A DNA stretch of 64,000 nt. Source: Heterocephalus glaber. Its lineage: Eukaryota; Chordata; Mammalia; Rodentia; Bathyergidae. Positions 13,701 to 25,700 of the stretch are shown here, piece after piece. Numbering within the stretch: the first letter of the stretch is position 1; every line of letters starts with the position of its first letter. The stretch spans positions 10,629,329-10,693,328 of the forward strand of contig NW_004624804.1 in assembly GCF_000247695.1 (NCBI RefSeq), in the 5' to 3' direction. Under the pieces are notes generated by a model. The model ran no database searches. It had not been told where the DNA came from and worked only from the letters and a program-made list of their open reading frames with translations. Made by a program: the position numbers and the translations under genes.

Positions 13701-16700
13701 GTAATTATCAACACAAGTTTTCCAATATATATGTTTTTTTCCTTGTTTCAACCAGCTTTCCGTTACTGAGACAAAATACCACAAATAAAAATACACAAAT
13801 TAAATGAAATTATTTCTTAAAAAATAAAAGAATAGCTTCAGAATAGATACCTAAAAGTAGATTATTGGTCAGAGGTTAACCGTGTTTATAATTCTGTGAG
13901 ATATTACAATTCTTACATTCATAAAAATCGTACCATTTTGTACTTCACCAACAATGTATGGAATTCCTTGTTTCACCAGACCTGCCATCACTACCTGGAT
14001 CCCTCGCTAGAAGACCAAAACAATGGATCTGCATGATCTTGAGCTGGAACCTCCAGAATTGTGCAGTAAGTCAACACTGTCTCTTTAAGTTAATTATATA
14101 GGTATTTTTCAGCCACCTGCCTCGCAAGCGCAAGGTCCCTAGTTTGATCCCCAGTACCCCCAAAAAAATTATATAGGTATTTGTTATAGTAATGGGAAGC
14201 TGACTAATATACTATATGTAAATTGCAAAAAAAAAAAAATCTTTGCACCCAGGTATAGTGGTACATGCCTGTAATCCCAGCACTCAGGAGGCAGAGGCAG
14301 GAGGACTTCTGTGAGTTTAAGGCCAGCCTGGGCTACATAGTGAGTTCAAGACCAGTCTGAACTGCTTAGTGAGGCCCTGTCTCAAAACAAAACAAAACAA
14401 ACAAAAAACCCCAAAAGATTATATGGCTTAATTTATCATTCTTTTCCTAGTGCTTCCCAAATTTGACTCTGAGTCAGAATCAGGCTTTCCTCACTTTCAG
14501 ATGATAAAGGGATTTACCATCAGCACCCTGTTTACTTTTATTTTTAGCATTTATTTATTTATTTATTTATTTATTGGGGGTAAGATAGGGTCTCGATATG
14601 CAGTTCAGGCTGGCTGGCCTTGAACTCACTATGTAGCCCAGGCTGGCCTTGTGGCAATCCTCATGCCCCAGCTTCCTGAGTGCTGGGATCACAGGTGTGT
14701 GCCACCATGCCTGGCTCCCTGCTTGTTTTTAGTACTTGCATGTTAATTTTTTTGAGATGAAAACCATATAATATAAAGTTAATCATTTCAAAGTATATAA
14801 TTCTGTGGCATTTAGTACATCCACAATGTTGCACAACCACCACCCTTATCTAGCTCTAAAACATTTTCACTTTCCCCTAAGAAAAACTCCAAATCCGCTC
14901 CATCCTACCCCTCACACTTAGAAACTACCAAACTGCCTTCTTTATCTATAGATTTCCCTATTCTGGATATTCCATGTAAAGGAAACCACGCAATACGTGA
15001 CTTTTTGTGTTGGGCTTCTTTCATTTGGCATGTTTCTGAGGTTCATCCATACTGTAGCATTAGTAGTTCATTCCTTCTTATAGCTCAGTAATATTTCATT
15101 GCTCATATAATTTTGTTTATCTATTTGTGGGCATTTCAGTTGTTTCTACCTTTTGACTATTCTCAATAGTGTTGTTGTAAACATCTGGGTGAAATATTTG
15201 TTTGAGTACCTGTTTTCATATATTCTTTCTCTCTTTTCTTTTTTTATAGTATACACCTAGGGGTAGAATTGCTGGGTCACACTGCAATTCTATTCTTAAC
15301 TTTTTTTTTTGAGACAGGATCTCGCTATGTAGTTCAGACTGGTCTGAAACTCACTATATAGCCCAGGCTGGCCTGGAACTCATGGTGAACCTCCTGCCTC
15401 AGCCTCCTGAGTAGTGGGATTACAGGTGTGTGCCACCATGCCTGGCTCTATGTTTAACTTTTTGAGGAACTATCAAACTGTTTTCCACAGTGGCTACATC
15501 ATTTTTCATTTTCATAAGCAATAGATAAGAATTCCAATTTGTCCACATCCTCTCTAACACTTATTTGGGATCAAACTCGGGTCCTTGGGCTTTCGAGGCA
15601 GGCAGTGGAACCACTGAGCTAAATCCCCGGCCCTATTTTCTTTTTTCTAAAGCCATCATCCTAGTGAGTGTGATACCATCTCATTGTGCTTTATATTTGC
15701 ACATCTCCACTGACCAATAAGAATGAACATCTTTTCACATGCTTCTTGTCTGCAGAAATGTCAATTTAAGTCCTTGGCTGTTTTTTTTTTTGAGAGAGTG
15801 AGGGTCTTGCTATGTAGCCCAGTCTGGCCTTGAACTTGCAGTGATTCTCCTCCTCAGATTCCCACATGTGGGGATTACAGGCATGCGCCACCATGCCCAG
15901 CTATGTTCATTTTTAAATTGGGTTGCTTATTTTTTTGTACTAAAGTATTATATTCTTGACCCTTGACAGATATGATTTGCAAATATCTCTCCTTTTCTGG
16001 AGGCTTTTGTTTTGTTTTTTGTAGTAGTGGGGACTGAGTTCAGGGCCTGGCACATGCTAGACAAGTGCTCTGCCACTGTGCCACCTCCCAAGTCCCAAAA
16101 CAGTTCCCATTTTAAACTTTTTTTTTGCAGTGCCGAGGATTGAACTCAGGGCCTCTCACCCATGCTAGGCAAGCACTCTACTCCCCTTTATTTTTTCCAT
16201 ACCGAGAATTGAACTCAGGGATCTACCCCATTTTTTGATGATCTTTGATGCACAAATGTTTCCAATTTTTTAAAAGTGTGTTTTATCTGTTTTTTTTCTT
16301 TTGTTTGTGCTTTTATCCAAGACCACTGCCAAATCTAAGAACATGAAGATTTACCCCATATCTTCTAAGAGTTTTATAGGTTAGCTGTTATATTTAAGTC
16401 ATCAATCCATTGTTTTAATGGGCTTTCACTATGTTGCTCATATTAGTCTCAAACCCAAGTTCAAGGAGTCTTCCTGCCTTAGTTTGCCAACAGGAGAGCT
16501 AATTTGGGGAGGCAAGTTTATGTTTTGAATGTGGTATTCAATGATTCCAGCACCATTTATTGAAGAGGCTATTCTCTTCCCCAAGTGAATAGTCCTGACA
16601 CCCTTGTTGAAAACCAACTGGCCACAGGTGCGGTTTTATTTTTGGACTCTCCATTCTATTCCAGATCTGCAGTTTTATCCTTATCACAGTACTTTTTTTT

Positions 16701-19700
16701 GAGACAGGGTCTTGCTATGTAGCCAGGCTGGCCTTGAACTCGAGGAGATCCTCTTGCCTCTGCCTCCTGAATGCTGAGATTATAGGCCTGCACCACCAGA
16801 TCCAGCTGCCCCATATTATTTTGATTACTCTAGCTTTATAGTACATTTTGAAATTGGGAAATGTGATTCCTCCAACTGTTTTTTTTCTTTTTCAATATTT
16901 TTTAGGACTTCTAGCAACTCCACATGAATTTAAAGATCATATTTTCCATTTCTGTAATTTTGTAGGTCCTGCATTAAAGCCACAGATCATTGTGGGATTG
17001 CTTTCTTAAAAATATCAAGTCTCGGGCGGGGATTTAGATCAGTGGTTCCGGCGCCTGCCTCGAAAGTGCAAGGTCCCAAGTTCGATCCCCACTACCAAAA
17101 AATAAATAAATAAATAAATTATACACACACACGTATATATCAAGTCTCCTATCTGAACATTAAGTGCTTTTCCGTTTATTTAGGTCTCCTTTGTGCAATG
17201 TTTTATAGTTTGTTTGTTTTTTGTGGTACTGGGGACTGAACTCAGAGCCTCACGTAGGCTAGGCAATTACTTTACCACTGAGTTACATCCTCAGCTCTTA
17301 TTTATTTGTTTGTTTGCTTATTTTAGAGACAGGATCCCAGTAAGTTACCCAGGCTGACCTCAAACTTTCGATTCTCCTGTTTCAGATTCCCAAGTAGCTA
17401 GGGTTATAGATGTGCGCTACTGCACCCAGCTGTTCTATATTTTTCAGTACACAAATCTTTCAACTACTCTAGTAAATTTGTTCCCAGGCATTTTTTTTTT
17501 GGATGCTATCACAAATGAAATTATTTTCTTAATTTCTATTTTGAACTGTTCGTTGCTCATGTATAAGATAACACAATTGATTTTTATGAGTTGATCTTAT
17601 ACACTAACATGTAGAATTTATTTTTGAGGCTTCCTTGTGATTTTCCTCACATAAAACTACATCTTGTGAGATTAGAGGTACTTTTCTTTCTTTCCAATCT
17701 GACTATTTCCCCACTGCACCCCCAACTTTTAGATGCCTAGAATTTTCAGTACAGTGTTGACCACCAGTGGCAAAAGCTGGCATCTTGGTCTTGTTCCTGA
17801 TCTCAGGGAGAAAATTTTCAGACTTTCACCACTGAGTTTGATTTGTGCTGCAGGTTTTTTTTTCTTTTTTGGTACCGGGGATCGAACTCGGGACCTTGCG
17901 CTTGCGAGGCAGGCACCGGAACCACTGAGCTAAATCCCAGCCCAATGTGCTACAGGTTTTTATAGAAGCCCTCTACATGAGGAGGAAGTTCTTTTTTGTT
18001 CCTACTTTGCTGTTTTTATGATGAAAGGGTGTTGGGATTGTGTCAAATGTTTTTCTGTGCCATGTGAGACGACCGTGTGACCATCCCTCTGTTCTAATAG
18101 CTTGGTGTAGTGCACGGATTGATTTTCTTAGGGTAGATCACCTTTGTGTTTCTAAGATGAATCTCACTTAGCCAACATGTGTAATTTTTTTTTTTTTTCT
18201 TGGTACCAGGGATCAAACTCAGGACCTTGCGCTTGAGAGGCAGGCACAGTGCTGCTAAGCTACATCCATGGCGGTGTGTAATTCTTTTAATGTACTGCTA
18301 GATTAGGTTTACTAGCATTTTGTTGAGGATTTTTCACTCTATTCCAAAGAGATACTGGTATATAGTTCTCTTTTCCTATGGAATCTTTAGCTTGTGATGG
18401 CGGATAATCCTAGCTTCACAGAGTAAATTAGAATGTGTTTCCTCCTCCTCTGATTTTCTCAAAGCTTGAGAAGGACTAGGGTTTCTTCTTCCTCCTCCTC
18501 CTCTTTTTCTTCTTCTGGGGATTGAACCCAAGGCCTTCACACTCAGCTACGTCCCCAGCCATTCATTCATTCATTCATAATATGTGTGTGTATGCGTGTG
18601 TGTGTGTGTTTTGTGGGGGTTTTTGTTTGTTTTGTTTTTAATTCTGAGACAGGGTCCAGTTAAGTTGCTAAGTTGCCAGGCTGGGCTCTGGGCTCAAACT
18701 TGTGATCTTCCTGCCTCAGCTTCCCAAGGTGCTGGATTACAGAGGTGTGCCACCATTCCGACCACTCCTGGTAATTCTTTAAATGTTTGGGAATATTCAC
18801 CAATGAAACCATCTCCTCTTGGACTTCTTGTTCACATGTTTTTGTTACTTATTCAGTCCTCTCCCTTGTTACAGAGATATTTAGATTTTGTATTTCTCAA
18901 TTTTTGTAGTTTGTATGTTTCTAGGAATTTGTCCATTTCATCTAAGTTGTCTAATTTGGGGGCATAAAATTACTCATAGAACTCTCTTATAATCACTTCA
19001 GTTTCTGAAGGTCAATAACAATGTCCTCACTTTTACTCCTGTTTTTGTTTTTTTTACTACTGATTTTAGTTATTTGAATTTTCTCTTTCTTATTCTAGCT
19101 AAATGTTTGCCAATTTTGTTAATCTTTTCAAAGAACTAAAGTTTGCTTTTATTGATTCTATTCTTTTGACATTCTTTATTTCTTTTAGTTACATTCTAAC
19201 TTCTATTATTTCCTTCCTTTAGCTAGCTTTGGGTTTAGTTTACTCTTTTTGGTACTGGGGATCGAACTCAGGAGCTTGTGAGGCAGGCGGTGGTACCACT
19301 GAGCCAAATCCCAGCCCCTAGTTTACTCTTTCTCTAGTTCTTTAAGTTAGAAAGTTAGGTTATTGATTTAAATTCTTTCTTCTAGCCAGGTGTGGCAGAG
19401 CATGCTTATAATTCCAGCACTTGGTGGGGCTGAGGTAGGAGGACAACTGCAAGTTCAAGGACAGCCTGGGCTACATAGCATGACCTTGTCTCAAAAAGTC
19501 AAAGGAAAAGAAAAAAAAAGGGCCGGAGATTTAGCTCAGTGGGGCCACCTCCTGCCTCGCAAGCACAAGGTCCCGAGTTCAATCTCCAGTACAGGGAAAA
19601 AAAAAAAAATGTCTGTCTTTTTTTTTAATGTACGTGTTTACAGCTATTAATCTTTTTGATCACTGATTTGGCTGCATCCCATTTCTGGTATATTGTTTTT

Positions 19701-22700
19701 TGTGTTTTTTTTTTTTGGGGGGTACCAGGGATCGAACTTGGGACCTTGCGCTTGCGAGGCAGGCACTGGAACCACTGAGCTAAATCCCCGGCCCCGGTAT
19801 ATTGTATTTTAATATTCATTCATCTCAAAGCACATTCTCATTTCCTTTGAGATTTTTTTCTTTGATCCATTGGTTATTTAAGAATAAGTTGTTTAATTTC
19901 CATATATTTGTGGATTTTCCAGTTTTCCTTCAAGATTTCTAGCATTTTTACACTATGGTTGATGAAAATACTTTGTATAATTTCAAGTTTATTGAGTTTT
20001 TTTGTGACTTAACATACAATCTCACCTGGTGAATAGTTCACATGCACTTGAGAAGAATCTATATTTTGTTGTTCTGTGTTCTGTTGTTATTGGGGGAAAT
20101 CTTCTATATGTGTATGTCAGGACTAGTTTGCTTCATAGTATTGTTCAAGTCCTTCACTGATTACCTATGTAACTGTTCAGTCCATTACTAAAAAACAGTT
20201 ATTGAAATATTCTAAGATTGTAGAATTCTCTTCAACTTGATCATCAATGATTGCTTCTTACATCTTTTTTTTCCCCTTTGGTTTTATGAGGCAGGGTCTC
20301 CCTTTGTACTTCAGGCTGGCACTGAACTCACTATGTAGCCAAAGCTGGCATCAATACTTCCTACATCTTAAGACTCCGTTATACATCTTCTTGAGGAATC
20401 ATCCTCTTTATCAGTATATAATGAATGCTACAAAAGTGCTCCCCCACTGAGTACATCTCCAGCCTAGCTGCTTTTTTACTTTTTTATAATGTTAAATATT
20501 TATTCAAGACAATATGTTGAGAACATTTACAAATAGTCTTGTATAGGACTCGCAACTATTTTAAACGTAGGGTGCCAATTCATAGTCCATATGGAAAAAG
20601 GTGATCTTTAAAGCTACTGTCTGAACTTTATGCAAGAGAATTTTGTTTTAACAAATACTTAAGTGTCCTTAACATATATTTTTAGTATTCTCAGAATAGA
20701 GAAAAGATGCAGTTTGTTTTGTAAGGTTTTTTGCTGTTGTTTTTTTTTATGTACTGAAGATTAAACCCAGGGCCTTGAACATGCTAAGCAAGTGCTATAC
20801 CACTGAGCTACATCCTAAGCTAGAGTCTGCTTTATCTTAATAAGGGTCTCAAGAATTCCTGTTTTTCATCTAGATAATGTACTGACTTCATAGTTTATGG
20901 CTAAGAAACATAATGGCAAAAAAAGGTTTCAAAATACCTGTCAGTATTTTTGTTTTCAATTAAATTCTCCCCAGATGTTTTTCTGAACTTCAATTATTCC
21001 TTATTCTACCTGATTATTCCTTATTCTACTTGATAACATTTTTCATGTTCAACACCATTACTGTTTATTCCCCTTAAACATTTCAAATAAATAGGGAGGG
21101 CCAGGGATTTAGCTCAGTAGTTCCGCCGCCTGCCTCACAAGCACAAGGACCCAAGTTCGATCCCCGGTACCCCCCAAAAAAAAAATAGGGGTAGGGCTGG
21201 GGAATTAGCTCAGTGGTTCCACTGCCTGCCTCACAAGTGCAAGGTCCTGAGTTTGATTCCCAGTACCAAAATAAAAAATAAAAAATAAAAAATAAAAAAA
21301 TAAATAGGGGTAAGGGTGTAGCTCATCCATAGAGTATGTGTTTACCGTTTCTGAGGCCTGGCTTAGCTGCTTCTTAATTCAGTATTTTCCTTCTTGTTAT
21401 GTCCCTCTAACTTTTTCCAGAGTCCTGAAAAAGCTGATTCTGACAGTTTTTGCTTGACGTTTTGGTGTTTCTATGGAGCAACAAGCCCTTGGAGCTATCT
21501 AATAATAATTTTTATACTTAGAAATCTGATCTAGCTGGGCATGATGATACATACCTGTAATCCCAGTACTATGGGAAGGCTGAGGCAGAAAAATTGCAAG
21601 TTTGAGCCAAGCCTGGGCAACTTAGCAATTTAAGGATACCTGTCTTGAAATATAATATAGACAAGGTCTGGTGATACAGCTCAGTGCAAAGACCCTGGGT
21701 TCAATCCCTAGTACAAAAAAAAAAAGAAAAGAAAGAAAGGAAAAAATGAATCTGATCCACACGGAGTCTATAGTGTGAAGTAAATTCAATTTTATTTTTA
21801 TCAAATGGCTATTTAGTTGGATCTACTCTACTTTTCTTTTTTTTGGTACCAGGGATCAAACTTGGGACCCTGCACTTAGAAGGCAGGTGGTGGCACCACT
21901 GAGCTAAATCCCCAGCCCCTTCTACTTTTCATTTTATCCAACACTGAGGTTTAAATTTTCCAGCACTGAACTATACTCCTAGCCCTTTTAAAAAATTTTT
22001 ATTTTAAGCAAAGGGGAAGGGGAAGTGGGAGGGGTAGGGGAAAGGAAAGAAGGGAATGGAATTAATATGAGAAAATGAAAAAAAGGAAACAAAGTCTTTG
22101 TAAAGAGGGAGAGATGGAGGGGTTGAAGAGAGGGCAGGGGAAGGGGGAAAAATAAGAACCAAGAGAGACTGTGTAAAGGTGCAAATTTCCAATGATGAAT
22201 GTTATTATATTGTACACCTAAAATGTACCAATAAAATAATATACAAAAATTTTTATTTTGAGACAGGGTCTCACTAAGTTGTCCAGGCTAGCCTCAAACT
22301 TGTGACTCTCCTGGCTCAGCTTCCCAAGTATCTGGGATTACAGGCATACGCCACCATACATGGCTTTACCCTACTTTTTAAAAAGACATCTTTCACCCAG
22401 TATTTTATTTTATTTTATTTTTTTATTTTTGTGGTACTGGGGATCAAACTTGGGACCTTGCACTTGCGAGGCAGGCGCTGGAACTACTGAGCTAAATCCC
22501 TGGCCCTTAAAATGATAATTTCATCTATTTCTAAATTTTCTGTTTTGTTTTCTTGGTCTCTCTGCTTATTCATGTGCCACCAATACCACTGTACCACTGT
22601 TGACATTGTAGACATTTTCTTTTTTCTTTTTCTTTTTTTTTTTCCAAATGTGGGACCTTGCACTTGAAAGGTAGGAGGCGGAACCACTGAGCTAAATCCC

Positions 22701-25700
22701 CGACCCATCTTTTTTCTTTTTCTGAAGACATTTTACTTTTTATTTTTTATTTTTTAATTGGTACTGGGGATCGAACTCAGGACCTTGCGCTTCCAAGGCA
22801 GGCACAAGGTCCTGAGTTCAATCCCTGAGACATTTTATAGAATAGTTTAAAATGGCAAAAAAAAAAAAAAAAGCTGGGTGTGGTGGTACACGCCTGTGAT
22901 CTCCCACTCAGGAGGCTGAGGCAGAAGGATTGTCATGAGTTCAAAACCAGCCTTGGGTACATATTGAGTTTGAGGCCAGCCTGAACTACATAGGGAGACC
23001 CTGTCTCAAAAAACAAAAACAAGACAAACAAAAAGAATAGTTTAAAATGTGGAAAAGCTAATATCCTCTCATTGCTCTTCTTTTGAGGATTTTCTTTGCT
23101 AACCCTGCTTATTTGTTCTTCAATGAGAATTTCAGAATTAGCGTGTATTTTTAGTGGGATTATATTTTTTGGGGGGGATCATATTAAATATATAAACTAC
23201 CTCAGAAAGGAGTGCTATTTCTTTTGAGACAGGATCTTGCTATGTAGTTTAGGAGCTGGCCTTGTGATCCTCCTGCCTCAGCCTCCCAGGTGCTGGGATT
23301 ACAGGCCTGCACCACCACACCCAGCCTGACTGTACACTTTGAAGTCTATTTTTTTTTTTCATACGGAGGATGGAGGATCGAACTCAGGACCCTGTGCTTG
23401 CAAGGCAGGCGGCGGAACCACTGAGCCAACCCCCCTGGCCCAATAGGTTTTTCTGGGGTTTTTTTTGAAGCCTACTTTTGTATCTGTGTGGAATGCCTAA
23501 CTATTTATTACTTTTTGCTAATTCATTGCTTTCTCAAGATCTAGGAATCATGAGAATGGAGGTAGAAATAGAGCATTCTCCATACCTGCAGATGCCTGTG
23601 CGTGGGCCTCTGTGTGGCGCTGGCAGACTCTACTCAAGAATTCACTCACTTGGTGCAAGGAAAGAGCATTATGCAGTGTTTCCAGGGGGTATATGGTAGG
23701 TACCATGGAGCACCCTTCAAATCCTGTTGGGAAAGAGATGGGCAAAGCCATGTTATTACTGCCAGATACACCCCAATTGGCCAAGGAAGCTGAGAGTCCC
23801 TGAGAGCCATCAGGACAGTCTGTGGCTTTTAGAGTGTAGGGTATCCAAGATCTCCAGGAGAGGGAACACTTTAGAGCTCCTAGGGAAGTCTATTTCTCTC
23901 AACTCTAGATTTCCTAAGATGTCTACCTATTAACGCCTCCAGGAGAATCAAATCACCTCTCATCCTGTCTACGGAGAGACTGCAATGCCCCATGGAAAAA
24001 TCAACACATTCCCAGGGGGGTAAGCACTAACACTGCTCTGGTACTTTCTGGAAAATGGAACAAGGATCCAGAGGTAAGGAGTGATATTGTAGATCTAATA
24101 TGAGGCAGGGTGGCCATGGAGCTGGGAGGGAACAGCAGGTTTCAGTTACCATGAACAAGAAAATCAGATTAAGGAGGAGGGCATGGAATCAGAGAAGAGA
24201 TTCATGCAAGCTTACAATGTGGGGAGAAAGGCTGGAGTACTTGGATGCAGACTGAGAGCATGCAGTACACATGAGCTGAGCCAAGGAAAATCACATGCAT
24301 GAACAGGGCGGGGACGGAAGTTCCTTCTTGGTCATTTCATTTTTTCCTCCTGCTCTACTTGCTAGAATCTCTCTACTCCATCAGGAAAATGAGGCAAATC
24401 CCCTTGCAAAAAGAAGAGTGATTCTCTGCTCTAGACTCAGTAATTCCAGTTTAGGATGACCAGTCCTGGTACGGTTAAAGGTAAATCTAAGTGTGTCCCT
24501 TACTCCCAGGGACCACTGATGGAAAAAATGTTCCCACTGGAGGGTCAAGAAACATGCACCCAACCACTGTTTCAGGCCCTGGTCTTCCCAGTTCCTCCTC
24601 TACATCTCCTTAAAGTAATTCCCATCCTGCTCACCACTGACTAACATCAGTAATTCAAAATGATTTTACCTGATCATCCTCTAACCTCTGGCCTTTGTTT
24701 GCCTCAAGAATTTAATTGGGGCTTCTGTGCCTCAGTTTCCCCCTGTAATCCAGTGGCAGGAGAGCAGAGGACTCTCTAGCTCCTCAGAATGGTTCCAAAA
24801 ATGTTTAGATCAGAAGTGGTAGTAGTAAAGGATTAGAGAGATAAGAACAGGTTCCAGCACAAGAGGTTACTCTAGACTGACCACAACTGGGGAACATGTA
24901 ACACTGGGGGCAGTGAGAAAGAAGAACAGGAGTGGGGCAAGCAGCCAATGCTACAGCTATGAGGCAGTCTGCCCTGATCCCATCCAAGCAACTAAATGCA
25001 AGTCACATAACCTTACAGCACACAGGAGAAAGGGCCAGATGGGCTCTCCTGCCAGAAGTGCAATAAGCAAAGCAATCAGTTCCAGCCAGGATAGTGGCAG
25101 CAGCCAGCCTGTGGTGGGGGGATACCGTAGAGGCACTCAGGATCATCCTGGCCTGAGTGGAGCCAGTTCCGGAAGAGGCGCAGGTGGTAGGAGCACTGGT
25201 GCAGATGATGTGCCAGTGCAGCATCCAAGGAGACCGGCCGGCACCCTGGGCAGTCAGAGGAAAAACCACGCAGCAACCGGACCACAGGGTGCTGGTCATC
25301 CAGCAGCTCTGGACAGGGCAGGGGGCCACAGTAGGAAGCACAAGGGTAAAGAAAGAGAAGAGGGAGAGACAATGAGGGGGCACTGACTGGCACAGCATTA
25401 TTGGGGAGTAGGGGCCACGCAGATCCAAGGTGAGCTAAGAGAGAAGGCAAGATGGTCAGGGCTGCTGGGCATGTCTCACAGGCAAGAACAGTGTGGGTAT
25501 CACAGGGTGAGTATACAAGAGGGATGAAGGAGAGGAGGGCTCATCACACCACAAGGTCCTGTGCTTCCTCCTGGAACATAACTCAGGCAGAGCTGGCAGA
25601 GAGCACCCACAGTCTCTGGACAGGGACGAGCTAGCGGTTCCATGCTGAGGAGCTAGACTGGGGCTCTACTGTCCCTGATCAGATAATTCTACAAACTAAC

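Larger units (their letters stand above)
12895..14000 (-). mobile_element. Ancient L1 3'-end fragment, antisense
   Basis: AT-rich sequence with phrases typical of antisense mammalian L1 3' ends (tagcatactattaacactg, cttcctcattaattttaac), interrupted by SINEs at 13360-13440 and 13466-13642. Family assignment is from memory. Confidence 0.55.
14730..20255 (-). mobile_element. Ancient L1 (L1M-type), 3'UTR and ORF2 region, antisense
   Basis: The + strand reads as the reverse complement of an old mammalian L1 across about 5.5 kb: 3'UTR motifs (attctggatattccatgtaa, gaattgctgggtca, tttttgaggaactatcaaac) to about 15.56 kb, then ORF2-derived stretches near 16.3-17.7, 17.8-18.4 and 18.95-20.2 kb (gaaagggtgttgggattgtg, agctttgggtttagtttact). 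All frames are broken. At least fifteen younger SINEs have inserted in it. Confidence 0.75.

Noticed and set aside
24913..25386. 157-codon plus-strand ORF
   Set aside because: It lies opposite the candidate cassette exon. The minus strand has splice signals and phase agreement; this strand has neither.
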